A stretch of 38,075 nt of DNA from Comamonadaceae bacterium PBBC2 (GTDB taxonomy: Bacteria; Pseudomonadota; Gammaproteobacteria; Burkholderiales; Burkholderiaceae_C), in contig NKIO01000036.1 in NCBI GenBank assembly GCA_002255935.1, positions 1 through 38,075 of the forward strand, given 5' to 3'. A program made the position numbers and the translations under genes. Numbering within the stretch: position 1 is the first letter of the stretch; each line of letters opens with the position of its first letter. Shown here piece by piece: positions 1 through 8,074 of the stretch. The notes beneath the pieces were generated by a model that ran no database searches, was not told where the DNA came from, and was given only the letters and a program-made list of their open reading frames with translations.

Positions 1-198
1 AAAAGAGGTCACGATACGCAACTGCAAAAAATCGCGTTTGAAGTCGTCCGAATCGCGAAACCTCTTGAAACCCGCATCCAGCTTAGGTTTGCGCTGCTTT
101 GCTGTGAAATTTACCGGACACTAGTGAAGCCAAGTGTCAAACAGACCATTCAGCACGTGGGTAGTGCGGGAGCAGCTCCTGAATCCATAGCAGACTGA
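1..198 (+). CDS. C-terminal end of an unidentified protein (partial, runs off left edge)
   Basis: Reading frame 1 is open from the first base to a TGA at 196-198, giving 65 codons with no start inside the window. The first 45 or so residues have a plausible protein composition (FEVVRIAKPLETRIQLRF). The last 15-20 codons run through a copy of the interspersed repeat, so the C-terminus may have been extended by repeat insertion. A hairpin terminator follows at once, which fits the end of a transcription unit. I do not recognise the family. The frame could be chance, although 65 open codons followed by a terminator argue mildly for a gene. Confidence 0.4.
   Translation, partial: KRGHDTQLQKIAFEVVRIAKPLETRIQLRFALLCCEIYRTLVKPSVKQTIQHVGSAGAAPESIAD
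143..193 (+). repeat. Interspersed ~50-bp repeat, copy 1
   Basis: This copy reads TAGTGCGGGAGCAGCTCCTG followed by AATCCATAGCAG. The core GGAGC-A-GCTCC is a short palindrome. Similar copies occur near 1505, 3001, 11624 (inverted), 16981 (inverted) and 36294. This one overlaps the end of the partial frame and sits directly before a terminator hairpin, the same arrangement as copy 3. Confidence 0.75.
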
Positions 199-205
199 TT
201 TGAAG

Positions 206-242
206 AGCCCCGCAGTCGTGAGATTTGCGGGGCTTTCTTTTT
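206..242 (+). terminator. Rho-independent terminator
   Basis: A 9-bp stem AGCCCCGCA (206-214) pairs with TGCGGGGCT (226-234) and is followed by a T-rich tract. It lies 8 bases after the TGA of the partial upstream frame. The hairpin closely resembles the terminator at 3063-3100, including the loop-side GTCGT. Confidence 0.8.
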
Positions 243-319
243 GCAAGTCAATTAGCGGAATTTGGCACAATGCGAACGCGTCGAAAGACTTCTCTGACTA
301 TTTGAGCGATCATAGGAAC

Positions 320-673
320 ATGGCAAAAGTAAACCCCCTTGGTCACACCGACACGACCGGTCAGGTCGTACAGGGCCGTTCCGTTGCCAGCTTGGGGCGC
401 GGCATGGCGCTCGTGAAAATCGGCAGAACGCCCAAACAAGCGATGCGGCCCGAGGACAAGACCACGGTTTTGGTCATGAAGGCGGCGCGCGCACTCAATG
501 AACCTGGCATCGACCGATCCGTTGTTTTCCAAGGCCCCAACGCGGCAAAGATATTCTCCTATTCCGTCTACCCGCAAGATACGACCAAAGTCATTCGCGA
601 GTCCTCCGATGGCGCGCGCGTGCTGGGCCGTTTGGTTGACGGAAAATTCAAAGCAGTCAAAGCCTCGGTGTGA
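320..673 (+). CDS. Small unknown protein coupled to a zeta-toxin-like gene (candidate antitoxin)
   Basis: This is a 117-residue protein. I chose the ATG at 320 because TAGGAAC just upstream is a good ribosome binding site; an earlier in-frame ATG at 200 would place the start against the terminator hairpin. The protein is basic, with no signal peptide, no membrane segment and no domain I recognise. The stop TGA overlaps the GTG start of the next gene (GTGA at 670-673), so the two are very probably translated as a coupled pair. A small gene overlapping a downstream P-loop kinase-like gene resembles epsilon/zeta or PezAT organisation, but I see no homology to those antitoxins. The antitoxin role is inference from position only. 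Confidence 0.6.
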   Translation: MAKVNPLGHTDTTGQVVQGRSVASLGRGMALVKIGRTPKQAMRPEDKTTVLVMKAARALNEPGIDRSVVFQGPNAAKIFSYSVYPQDTTKVIRESSDGARVLGRLVDGKFKAVKASV

Positions 674-1467
674 GCATTAGCCTGCGCCCGCCCCGCCTGG
701 CGACACAGCTTAAACACACACAGGGCTCACGCCCGGTGGCATTCGTTCTGGCGGGCCACAACGGCTCTGGCAAATCAACGCTCTGGTATTCCAAACTCGC
801 AGGGTCGTTGCAGATTCCCTTGGTCAATGCGGATCGCATGATGTTGTCCATCCTGCCCGATGCCAGCAAAAAGACAGGCCACCTTCCCACTTGGGCGCAA
901 AAGCTGCGCGACGACGATGTGCGGTGGCAAGTTCTGTCGCAAGAAGGCGTGCGCGTCTTCAAGCGCCTGGTCATGGATCAACGCATGCCTTTTGCGTTCG
1001 AGACTGTGTTCTCCCATTGGAAGCCCTTGCCCGGCGGCGGCCACGAATCCAAGATAGACGACATCCGGGCCATGCAAGCCGAAGGCTACTTTGTGGTTCT
1101 GCTGTTTGTGGGACTCATGTCGGTGGATTTTTCTATCTTGCGCGTCAGTACCCGCAAGCAACTCGGCGGGCATGATGTCGCCCATGACAAGCTGATTGAG
1201 CGCTTTCCTCGCACGCAGGCGGCGATTGGGCACGCAGCCCCTGCTGCGGATATGACGCTCATGTTTGACAACAGCCGGACTGAAAAAGAGGCCTTTACCC
1301 TGGTGCGCGCCCAAAAGAAGCGGTCCATTCTCTTTGACGCCAGAGACCCACGCTTCGTAGTGGATCCGGGGCTGCGAGCGGTCAGTAGCCCGTGGCTGGA
1401 GAAAGTAGTTGGGCCGTTCAAGCCACGCCGCAGAGCAGCCAAGAAAGTATCAGCACCGCGAGCATAA
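670..1467 (+). CDS. Zeta-toxin-like P-loop NTPase
   Basis: This 265-residue cytoplasmic protein has a clear Walker A motif, GHNGSGKST, at residues 29-37, followed by FVLAG-type beta-strand context and a downstream ADR-like segment (NADRMM). This is the arrangement of the zeta toxin/AAA kinase group (UDP-N-acetylglucosamine kinases and relatives). FAFETVFSH around residue 115 matches the substrate-side strand often seen in those proteins. The tail is lysine- and arginine-rich. The start is a GTG overlapping the previous stop, implying coupled translation. It could be a bacteriostatic toxin whose partner is the upstream gene, or a P-loop kinase of other function. Family membership is fairly sure; toxicity is not shown. 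Confidence 0.7.
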   Translation: MSISLRPPRLATQLKHTQGSRPVAFVLAGHNGSGKSTLWYSKLAGSLQIPLVNADRMMLSILPDASKKTGHLPTWAQKLRDDDVRWQVLSQEGVRVFKRLVMDQRMPFAFETVFSHWKPLPGGGHESKIDDIRAMQAEGYFVVLLFVGLMSVDFSILRVSTRKQLGGHDVAHDKLIERFPRTQAAIGHAAPAADMTLMFDNSRTEKEAFTLVRAQKKRSILFDARDPRFVVDPGLRAVSSPWLEKVVGPFKPRRRAAKKVSAPRA

Positions 1468-1504
1468 GAGTTCGACAATCCCTGGGGAATTTCGAGCCAA
1501 ATGT

Positions 1505-1553
1505 GCCGTTCAAGCCGTGGATAGTGCGAGAGCAGCTCCTGAATAAATAGCAA
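1505..1553 (+). repeat. Interspersed ~50-bp repeat, copy 2
   Basis: The sequence contains GCCGTTCAAGCCGTGGATAG and then TGCGAGAGCAGCTCCTGAAT. It lies 37 bases after the zeta-toxin-like gene in the same orientation as copy 1. The rest of the 1468-1722 gap holds nothing else I can support. Confidence 0.75.
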
Positions 1554-1722
1554 ATGGGCGTGAGATGGACTCTCCGGGTTGTAGCACTAACGGGGGGGTA
1601 GCGCACAAGAATTCGCAACACTTGAGCAAGACAGGGCACTCGCCAGCCTCAGATCACGCGTCAAACTACGGGCCTCCAAAGAAGATGGTGCTAGACGCGG
1701 CCAAGTTCACAAGACAATATGG

Positions 1723-2517
1723 ATGGAGAACAAATTGAGTATTGTGGGATTTCAGATGTGGGGCCCCTTTCGTCAAAGTCTGATGGATGAACACAGGTTC
1801 TATATCGAACAAGCTCGCACACGTCTGCTGTCTCAGTTTGCGAACATAGAAGCCGAGGCCGATAGAGCCACCGAGGAACACCTGGCAAATAAGTCAATTC
1901 ACTTCAATCCTGATCGAAGCGATCCGTCAGCAGACTACGAAGAGGCATACGACAAGGGGATTGAGTTCTATCAACTATTGAGTGATATGCGGGACAACAC
2001 TCAACTGAGCGTAATCGCGGGCATGTTTCACCAGTGGGACAAAAGACTTAGAGATTGGATCATTCGCGAGATGCGTCATTGGCATCACGGCAAAAATGCG
2101 GCTGACGCCATTTGGAAAGCTGACGTCCCGGCGATTCTGGATTTTCTTGGTGCTTTTGGCTTCAACGTGAAAGCGTTTCCGTTCTATGGGCGGCTGGACG
2201 CAATGCGACTTGTGGTGAATGTATTCAAGCACGGCAATGGTCCATCTTTCGATGAGTTGAGGACTTCGTTTCCAGAATTCATCCTCAATCCACTTGGCGC
2301 GGAAGACAACTGTCAGTTCTTGCTTCAATATTTAGACCACACCAACATCAAGGGGTCAGCCGCTGAATTGGATCAGTTTTCCCAGGCAATTTTGAATTTC
2401 TGGAAGGCAATTCCTGAGCAAATCTTTTTACCTGATGACGAAGTGAACATTCCACCGTGGTTTGCAAAAGCACTCTCCAAAGATTCGCTCCGGCGGAATT
2501 CAAGCAACGACAAGTGA
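1723..2517 (+). CDS. Uncharacterised soluble protein, possibly HEPN-like
   Basis: This is a 264-residue, mostly helical protein with no signal peptide or membrane segment. The middle carries QWDKRLRDWI and then EMRHWHHG, and near residue 166 RLVVNVFKHGNGPS followed by a leucine-rich turn. The N-x-x-KHG-x-G-x-S pattern resembles a helix seen in HEPN-type proteins linked to defence and abortive infection, but I cannot align it with a named family. There is no strong ribosome binding site; an ATG at 1719 in another frame overlaps the chosen one. Codon use is more AT-rich than in the metabolic genes to the right, consistent with an acquired accessory gene. The function is unknown. Confidence 0.65.
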   Translation: MENKLSIVGFQMWGPFRQSLMDEHRFYIEQARTRLLSQFANIEAEADRATEEHLANKSIHFNPDRSDPSADYEEAYDKGIEFYQLLSDMRDNTQLSVIAGMFHQWDKRLRDWIIREMRHWHHGKNAADAIWKADVPAILDFLGAFGFNVKAFPFYGRLDAMRLVVNVFKHGNGPSFDELRTSFPEFILNPLGAEDNCQFLLQYLDHTNIKGSAAELDQFSQAILNFWKAIPEQIFLPDDEVNIPPWFAKALSKDSLRRNSSNDK

Positions 2518-2547
2518 ATTCATGCCCCCCACTAATAAGTAACCAAA

Positions 2548-2970
2548 ATGCCCCTCCCTCTCACCGCCCCCCACATCCCCAAACCCATCTGGCTGTTGCT
2601 GGCGCTGTACTTCATTGCCAGCCTGACGCACTTTGCGCACAACGCTGAGTTCATCGCCATCTACCCCAACCTGCCCGCATTCATCACACGCGAGACGGTT
2701 TACTGGGCTTGGCTAGCCGTCAGCAGCCTAGGTGTTGCAGGCCTGATCGTGAGCCGCATGGGGCTGCATGCTTTGGGCGCGCTTTTGCTTATGGCCTACG
2801 GTGCATGCGGGCTAGATGGTTTGCTGCACTACACGCTGGCCTTGTGCTCTCAACACACCCTGGCCACTAACCTCACGATCTGGTTTGAAGTGCTGGCGGG
2901 CTCTGCATTGGCGTTTGCCGCTGCGTCCATGCTATGGCGGACCAAGCGCCGCCAACACTATGGCGCATAG
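2548..2970 (+). CDS. Small integral membrane protein, unknown function
   Basis: This 140-residue protein has four predicted hydrophobic segments, starting at about residues 14, 52, 77 and 109 (WLLLALYFIASLTHFAH, TVYWAWLAVSSLGVAGLIV, ALGALLLMAYGACGL, LTIWFEVLAGSALAFAAA). It ends with a basic cytoplasmic tail. Histidines and charged residues near the first segment (HFAHNAEF) are notable. I do not recognise a family name. It starts 30 bases after the previous stop and is followed by repeat copy 3 and a strong terminator, so it ends a transcription unit. Confidence 0.65.
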   Translation: MPLPLTAPHIPKPIWLLLALYFIASLTHFAHNAEFIAIYPNLPAFITRETVYWAWLAVSSLGVAGLIVSRMGLHALGALLLMAYGACGLDGLLHYTLALCSQHTLATNLTIWFEVLAGSALAFAAASMLWRTKRRQHYGA

Positions 2971-3000
2971 AGAGGCAATGCGAGGCAAACAGCATCCAAT

Positions 3001-3050
3001 CGGCCATTCAGCCCATGGATAGTGCGGGAGAAGCTCCTAAATTCATAGCA
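3001..3050 (+). repeat. Interspersed ~50-bp repeat, copy 3
   Basis: It contains CCATTCAGCCCATGGATAGT and GCGGGAGAAGCTCCTAAATT, ending CATAGCA. It lies 30 bases after the membrane-protein gene and 13 bases before a strong terminator, mirroring the repeat-plus-terminator order of copy 1. Confidence 0.75.
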
Positions 3051-3062
3051 AACGCAAAACAA

Positions 3063-3100
3063 AAAAAGGCCCCGCAGTCGTAAGACTGCGGGGCCTTTTT
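3063..3100. terminator. Strong bidirectional terminator
   Basis: A perfect 17-bp stem (3063-3079 with 3084-3100) has a GTAA loop. A-rich and T-rich flanks let it act on both strands. It separates the plus-strand membrane-protein gene from the minus-strand DUF3309 gene, whose stop is 21 bases away. Confidence 0.9.
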
Positions 3101-3120
3101 CTTGCCTAGTGTTACTAGAA

Positions 3121-3279
3121 CTAGATACGTCCCATCACCAGCAAGATGACGAGAATGATCACTACCAGGCCAATGCCGCCGCTCGGTCCGTAGCCCCACT
3201 TGGAGCTGTGCGACCAAGTGGGTATGGCCCCCACGAGCATCAGTATCAAGACAATTAACAGTATGGTTCCCAAGCTCAT
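3121..3279 (-). CDS. DUF3309 family small membrane protein
   Basis: This is a 52-residue protein starting MSLGTILLIVLILMLVGAIP and ending with a second hydrophobic run, GLVVIILVILLVMGRI. The central WGYGPSGG between two hydrophobic segments is the hallmark of the DUF3309 family of very short membrane proteins common in proteobacteria. The function is unknown; association with stress or envelope has been suggested for similar mini-proteins, but nothing here shows it. The ATG at 3279 is preceded on the minus strand by AGGAG at good spacing. The gene is too short for usual length cut-offs. A strong terminator lies just past its stop. Confidence 0.85.
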   Translation of the reverse strand: MSLGTILLIVLILMLVGAIPTWSHSSKWGYGPSGGIGLVVIILVILLVMGRI

Positions 3280-3358
3280 GGTGAGGCTCCTAGTGCGTTG
3301 ACTGGCAACGATTTACAAAGAGCGGAGCTTGGGGCTTCGCGCCCCCGCCGTCAGTGCG

Positions 3359-4474
3359 CTAGGCCACAAAAACCCGGGCCTTGCGTGGTGTCAACACCAG
3401 GGTTTCGCCGTCCTTCAATGCCATTTCGCGGAACTGCTGCGCGCCAATTTGGGCCTCAATGATGTCGCCGCTGCCAGCGGCAGAGGCGTCCAGCGGCAAC
3501 AGCTCCAGGCGCGCAATCGGCCCCACAACAATGGCGCGCACCAGCTTGGCGGGAATACCGCGCTCTGGCTGGTAGCCGCCCACATGCGTCTCTTCTCCGA
3601 CGATGTAACGGCGCACATCCAGGTCGTGCGGGCGCACATAGGCAAAGGCTTTGGAGTCTTGCACGCCGCTGTGCTCCGGGCTGGCCAGGCGCACGCCACG
3701 TTGGCTTTCGCCAATCAGCATTTCGCCCTCGTGTGCGCGACCGTTGAACAAATTCACATCGCCCAAGAAGCCATACACAAAAGGGCTAGCGGGATGGTCC
3801 CACACATCTTGCGGCGAACCAATTTGCTCCACCACGCCCGAATTCATCAGCACCACCCGGTCGGCCACTTCCAGCGCTTCTTCCTGGTCGTGCGTCACAA
3901 AGATACTGGTGACATGCAGGTCGTCGTGCAGGCGACGCAACCAGCGGCGCAGCTCTTTGCGCACCTTGGCGTCCAGCGCGCCAAAGGGCTCGTCCAGCAG
4001 CAGCACTTTGGGCTCTACTGCCAAGGCGCGTGCCAAGGCGATGCGCTGGCGCTGCCCACCCGACAGTTGCGCCGGGTAGCGGTCCGACAGCCAGTCCAGT
4101 TGCACCAGGCCCAAGAGCTCGTGCACCTTTTGCTTGATGATGGTCTCGCTCGGCCGTGTGGCGCGCGGCTTCATGCGTAGGCCAAAGGCCACGTTGTCAA
4201 ACACCGTCATGTGGCGGAACAGCGCGTAATGCTGGAACACAAAGCCCACGTTGCGCTCGCGCACATGCACGTCGGTGGTGTCTTCGCCGCTGAACAGAAT
4301 GTTGCCCTGGTCGGCCGTCTCCAGCCCGGCGATGATGCGCAAGAGCGTGGTCTTACCGCAGCCCGAAGGGCCCAAGAGAGCGACCAGTTCGCCGGACTCA
4401 ATGTCCAGGCTCACATCTTTCAGGGCCTTGAAAGTGCCGAAGTCTTTGCTGACGTTGCGGATGGCGATGCTCAT
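3359..4474 (-). CDS. cysA: Sulfate/thiosulfate ABC transporter ATP-binding protein CysA
   Basis: This 371-residue ATPase drives sulfate/thiosulfate import through CysT and CysW. It shows Walker [10 protein letters not shown] at residues 35-43, the ABC signature LSGGQRQR, Walker [13 protein letters not shown] with catalytic glutamate and D-loop, and the H-loop histidine in FVTHDQEEA. The C-terminal 120 residues form the regulatory TOBE-like domain found in CysA. The start at 4474 overlaps the cysW stop by four bases (ATGA), so translation is coupled. It is the last gene of the sbp-cysT-cysW-cysA operon. Length and motifs are normal. Confidence 0.97.
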   Translation of the reverse strand: MSIAIRNVSKDFGTFKALKDVSLDIESGELVALLGPSGCGKTTLLRIIAGLETADQGNILFSGEDTTDVHVRERNVGFVFQHYALFRHMTVFDNVAFGLRMKPRATRPSETIIKQKVHELLGLVQLDWLSDRYPAQLSGGQRQRIALARALAVEPKVLLLDEPFGALDAKVRKELRRWLRRLHDDLHVTSIFVTHDQEEALEVADRVVLMNSGVVEQIGSPQDVWDHPASPFVYGFLGDVNLFNGRAHEGEMLIGESQRGVRLASPEHSGVQDSKAFAYVRPHDLDVRRYIVGEETHVGGYQPERGIPAKLVRAIVVGPIARLELLPLDASAAGSGDIIEAQIGAQQFREMALKDGETLVLTPRKARVFVA

Positions 4475-5439
4475 AGCGGTCTTTCTGGGGGCAATGCAGC
4501 GGCGGCCTTCTGGTCGCGCTCAAACTGCCATTCGACAAATGATTTGATGACTAAGGTAACCAGTGCCAGCAGGGCCAACAGCGTGGCAATCGCAAACGCA
4601 GCCACCGATTGGTACTCGTTGTACAAAATTTCAACGTGCAGGGGCATGGTGTTGGTCTGGCCGCGGATGTGGCCCGATACCACCGACACCGCGCCGAACT
4701 CACCCATTGCGCGCGCATTGCACAAGATGACACCATAGATCAGGCCCCACTTGATGTTGGGCAGCGTGACATGCCAAAAGGTTTGCCAACCCGTAGCGCC
4801 CAGCACCATGGCCGCCTGCTCTTCTTCGGTGCCCTGCGCCTGCATCAGCGGGATAAGCTCGCGGGCGATGAAGGGAAAGGTCACAAAGATGGTGGCCAGC
4901 ACAATGCCGGGCACCGCAAATACGATCTTGATGTCATGCGCTTGTAGCCAAGGGCCAAACCAGCCGTGCGCGCCAAACATCAACACATAGATCAGACCCG
5001 CCACCACGGGCGATACCGAGAAGGGCAGGTCGACCAGCGTAGTCAGAAAGGCCTTGCCGCGGAACTCGTATTTGGCAATGCACCAGGCTGCGGCCACGCC
5101 AAACACCAGGTTCATGGGCACAGCGATGGCGGCGACCAGCAAGGTCAGTCGAATCGCGCTCCAGGCGTCGGGCTCTTTGAAGGCCTCAAAGAAGGCGTCG
5201 GCACCCTTGCGCAGGGCTTCGGTGAACACCGCAGCCAGCGGCAGAATCAGGAACAAAAAGATGAAGCCCAGCGCAATGCTGATCAGCGTCCACTTGACCC
5301 AAGCGGGTTCGGTGGTGCCAGCCTTGGCACGACGTTCATTGCCAGCCCCCACGCTTGTCGCTGCGCGTACTGCGCTGCCCCCCGCGGGGGTGCTCACACC
5401 TTGGGACGGCCCGGCGGTGTTCAGTTGTGCTGCGCTCAT
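4471..5439 (-). CDS. cysW: Sulfate ABC transporter permease CysW
   Basis: This inner-membrane permease pairs with CysT. About six hydrophobic segments follow a roughly 45-residue cytoplasmic N-terminal extension rich in alanine, serine and threonine. The EAA loop that contacts CysA is visible as [21 protein letters not shown] chose the ATG at 5439, which overlaps the cysT stop as ATGA; a start ten codons upstream at 5469 is possible but would run further into cysT. The long polar N-terminus before the first membrane segment is somewhat longer than in enteric CysW. The operon position and downstream four-base overlap with cysA make the assignment secure. Confidence 0.96.
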   Translation of the reverse strand: MSAAQLNTAGPSQGVSTPAGGSAVRAATSVGAGNERRAKAGTTEPAWVKWTLISIALGFIFLFLILPLAAVFTEALRKGADAFFEAFKEPDAWSAIRLTLLVAAIAVPMNLVFGVAAAWCIAKYEFRGKAFLTTLVDLPFSVSPVVAGLIYVLMFGAHGWFGPWLQAHDIKIVFAVPGIVLATIFVTFPFIARELIPLMQAQGTEEEQAAMVLGATGWQTFWHVTLPNIKWGLIYGVILCNARAMGEFGAVSVVSGHIRGQTNTMPLHVEILYNEYQSVAAFAIATLLALLALVTLVIKSFVEWQFERDQKAAAALPPERPL

Positions 5440-6332
5440 GACTGTGCACCTCCGCGCTTGCGCTGCCAAGCTTGCAGCGCGTTGATGACCAGCAGCATCA
5501 CAAAGGAAATACCCAACATCACGGTGGCTACCGCGGTAGCGCCGGCGTAGTCATATTGCTCCAACTTACCGATGATGATCAGCGGCGTGATCTCGGACAC
5601 CATGGGCATATTACCAGCGATGAAGATGACTGAGCCGTACTCACCAATCGCGCGTGCAAAGGCCATTGCAAAGCCGGTGAGCAATGCGGGGGCGATGGTC
5701 GGAAAAATCACGTAACGGAAAGTCTGCAAGCGCGTGGCACCCAGGCACGTGGCGGCTTCTTCCAGTTCCTTCTCAGCGTCTTCCAATACCGGTTGCACGG
5801 TGCGCACCACAAAAGGCAGGCCGATAAAGATGAGTGCAATCACCACGCCGTAGCGGTTAAACGCCAACTGAATGCCATAGGGCTCCAGCAAGCTACCGAT
5901 CCAGCCATTGCTGGCCAAGAGCGCGGTGAGTGAAATACCGGCCACTGCAGTGGGCAAGGCAAAAGGCAGGTCCACCAGCGCATCCACGATCTTCTTGCCC
6001 GGAAAGCTGTAGCGCACCAGCACCCAGGCCAGCAGCAGGCCAAACACCGCGTTCACGGTGGCGGCAATGAAAGACGCGCCAAAGGTCAAGCGGTAAGACG
6101 CCATCACGCGCGGGCTGGTCACCGCCGTGACGAACTGGTCCCAGGTGAGATTGAAGGTTTTGAAGATCAGCGCGGAGAGCGGGATCAGCACAATCACGCT
6201 GAGATAAAACAGCGTGAATCCGAGCGTGATGTTGAACCCCGGCAAGACCCGCTTGGCCGCGCGGCGCGAAGTTGGGGGCGCAGGCGGTGTCATGGGCGGT
6301 ATGGGACCGCCCTGCGCAACAGCAGCGGTCAT
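5436..6332 (-). CDS. cysT: Sulfate ABC transporter permease CysT (CysU)
   Basis: This 298-residue inner-membrane permease forms the channel with CysW. The cytoplasmic proline-rich N-terminus ([19 protein letters not shown]) leads into six hydrophobic segments. The EAA motif is [21 protein letters not shown]. The ATG lies immediately after the sbp stop (TAAATG with no spacer), and the stop overlaps the cysW start by four bases, so the whole operon is translationally tight. Length is within the normal range for the family. Confidence 0.96.
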   Translation of the reverse strand: MTAAVAQGGPIPPMTPPAPPTSRRAAKRVLPGFNITLGFTLFYLSVIVLIPLSALIFKTFNLTWDQFVTAVTSPRVMASYRLTFGASFIAATVNAVFGLLLAWVLVRYSFPGKKIVDALVDLPFALPTAVAGISLTALLASNGWIGSLLEPYGIQLAFNRYGVVIALIFIGLPFVVRTVQPVLEDAEKELEEAATCLGATRLQTFRYVIFPTIAPALLTGFAMAFARAIGEYGSVIFIAGNMPMVSEITPLIIIGKLEQYDYAGATAVATVMLGISFVMLLVINALQAWQRKRGGAQS

Positions 6333-7334
6333 TTACTTGACTTGGTAGAGCTTGTCGAACTGGCCGCCGTCGTTGAAGTGCACTTTTTGCGCTTCAGCAA
6401 ACGAGCCAAAGTAATCTTCTGCGGTGAAGAGCTGGATGGGTTTGAAGGTGGCGGCGTACTTCTTCAGGATGGCTGCATTGCGGGGGCGAATGGCATGCTG
6501 CGCGGCAATCTCCTGGCCTTCATCGGTGTACAAGAAGTTCAGGTAAGCCTTGGCCTGCTCAGCCGTGCCCTTTTTGGCCACGGTGCGTTCCACCACAGCC
6601 ACGGGGTTCTCCGCCACGATCGAGCTGCTGGGGTGAATCGCGTCCACCTTGCCTGCGCCAAACTCTTTGTCTACCGACACCACTTCGGACTCAAACGTGA
6701 TCAGCACATCGCCAATATTGCGTTGCAAAAAGATGGTGGTGGCGTCACGGCCACCCTTGGCCAGCACAGGTACGTTTTTGTACAGCTTGGCGACAAACTC
6801 AGCGGCTTGCGCATCGGTGCCGCCCTTTTTGCGCACCTGGCCCCAGGCCGCCAGGTAGGCCATGCGGCCGTTACCACCGGTTTTAGGGTTCACCACAATC
6901 ACTTGCACGCCGGGCTTGATCAGGTCATCCCAATCCTTGATGCCCTTGGGGTTGCCGTTGCGCACCAAAAACAGCATGGTGGAGCTGGTGGGTGCCGCGT
7001 TGTTGGGGAATTTCTTGGTCCAGTCTTTGGCGACGATTCCGCTGCTGGCCAAAAAGTCCACATCGGTGGTGGTGTTCATGGTCACCACATCGGCGTCCAA
7101 GCCGTCGTTCACGGCGCGCGCCTGGGCGCTGGAGCCGGCGTGGGACTGGTCAATCTTGATGTCTTTGCCCGTGGTTTTCTTGTAATTGGCCACAAAGGCG
7201 GTGTTGATGTCTTTGTAAAACTCGCGCGCCACGTCGTAAGACACATTGAGCAGCGTGGTTTGGGCGGACACCAAATTCGTAGCTGTCAGCGCCAGGGCCG
7301 CGAGCGCTAAAGACGCTTTTTGCTTGAAGTTCAT
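6333..7334 (-). CDS. sbp: Periplasmic sulfate-binding protein
   Basis: This 333-residue substrate-binding protein has a Sec signal peptide, MNFKQKASLALAALALTATN, with cleavage after LVSAQ. The mature part begins with LLNVSYDVAREFYKDINTAF, typical of Sbp/CysP proteins. HAGSSAQARAVNDGLDADVVT and NPKTGGNGRMAYLAAWG are the conserved segments that shape the sulfate pocket. It is the first gene of the operon and feeds CysT-CysW-CysA. TTGAGGAATTTTC before the ATG gives a good ribosome binding site. Sbp and CysP (thiosulfate) are hard to separate by eye; I favour sulfate. Confidence 0.95.
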   Translation of the reverse strand: MNFKQKASLALAALALTATNLVSAQTTLLNVSYDVAREFYKDINTAFVANYKKTTGKDIKIDQSHAGSSAQARAVNDGLDADVVTMNTTTDVDFLASSGIVAKDWTKKFPNNAAPTSSTMLFLVRNGNPKGIKDWDDLIKPGVQVIVVNPKTGGNGRMAYLAAWGQVRKKGGTDAQAAEFVAKLYKNVPVLAKGGRDATTIFLQRNIGDVLITFESEVVSVDKEFGAGKVDAIHPSSSIVAENPVAVVERTVAKKGTAEQAKAYLNFLYTDEGQEIAAQHAIRPRNAAILKKYAATFKPIQLFTAEDYFGSFAEAQKVHFNDGGQFDKLYQVK

Positions 7335-7406
7335 GAAAATTCCTCAAAAAAGATGACGGCAAGACACCACCAGAAGCGGCGATTTTGAGCATTGCGGCAT
7401 AAAACC

Positions 7407-7445
7407 ACAACGAATAGTTTGTTGTTTGTTTATGCGATAACGCAT
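7407..7445. promoter_or_regulatory. Candidate regulatory region of the sulfate operon
   Basis: About 75-110 bases upstream of sbp there is an inverted repeat ACAAC-N9-GTTGT (7407-7425), the kind of interrupted dyad bound by LysR-type regulators such as CysB or Cbl. A second dyad, ATGCG-N4-CGCAT, lies at 7432-7445. The strand-plus word TTTGTTTATGCG (7425-7436) recurs upstream of other genes in this window. CysB control is the known rule for sulfate operons in proteobacteria; the exact site is inferred. Confidence 0.4.
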
Positions 7446-7455
7446 CTATCGGGCT

Positions 7456-8007
7456 TCAGGCGAGCACCAGTGCCTCTGGGGCCGGTGCCAGCAATGAACC
7501 CACCAGCGCCAAGCCCAGCGGCCAATGCCCAAAACCCGCCTCCACATTGATGTGCCCCGCATCCTGCAGGCGCACAAACTGGCTACCCCAGGCGCGGGCG
7601 TAGGCACCTGCGGTGCGCACCGGGCAATACGGATCATTGCTGCTGGCCACCAAAATACTCTCGTATGGGAGGCGCTGGTAAGGCACGGGGGCAAAGTCGG
7701 CCAGCACGCCCCGGCGCTCCGGGTCGGCGGGGGCTACCAGCAACGCACCTTGAATGCGGGCGGTCGCCTCGGGTGGCAAGTGGGCCGTAGTGATACAGCC
7801 CAGGCTGTGCGCTACGACCACCACGGGGCCTGGGGCTTGCAAAATCAAATCGGTCAGCGCGCCCACCCAGGCTCTACGGGTCGGCGACACCCAATCGTCC
7901 TGCACCACGCGCTGCGCACCGGGCAGGCTGTCCGCCCACAGGCTCTGCCAGTGGCCGGGACCGGAGTCGCGCCAGCCGGGGACGATGATGATGGAGGGTG
8001 CGGGCAT
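7456..8007 (-). CDS. RBBP9/YdeN-family serine hydrolase
   Basis: This is a 183-residue cytoplasmic alpha/beta hydrolase. It starts IIIVPGWRDSGPGHWQSLW, the diagnostic N-terminus of the RBBP9/YdeN family. The nucleophile is S68 in AHSLG, the acid is probably the aspartate in SSNDPYC, and the histidine lies in DAGHINVEAGFG. These match the family triad. The physiological substrate is unknown; members are small esterase-like enzymes. It is transcribed away from the DLH gene across a 218-base divergent region. No operon partner is evident. Length is normal. Confidence 0.9.
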   Translation of the reverse strand: MPAPSIIIVPGWRDSGPGHWQSLWADSLPGAQRVVQDDWVSPTRRAWVGALTDLILQAPGPVVVVAHSLGCITTAHLPPEATARIQGALLVAPADPERRGVLADFAPVPYQRLPYESILVASSNDPYCPVRTAGAYARAWGSQFVRLQDAGHINVEAGFGHWPLGLALVGSLLAPAPEALVLA

Positions 8008-8074
8008 GCGGGTTTTTTGTAGACAGAGCCCGAATTCTCAGCAGAGTCATCGCAAACGCCAACCATTGCTTTTC

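Noticed and set aside
143..3050. CRISPR array made from the interspersed repeat
   Set aside because: Copies are kilobases apart with genes between them, in both orientations, and no regular spacers or cas genes are present.
3329..4180. 283-codon plus-strand frame opposite cysA
   Set aside because: The cysA reading has all ABC ATPase motifs; the opposite frame has low-complexity alanine, histidine and glutamine content and no recognisable domain.
6342..7310. Long open frame on the plus strand opposite sbp
   Set aside because: It is the mirror of a certain sulfate-binding protein gene; the translation is histidine- and glycine-rich with no domain, typical of antisense frames in GC-rich DNA.
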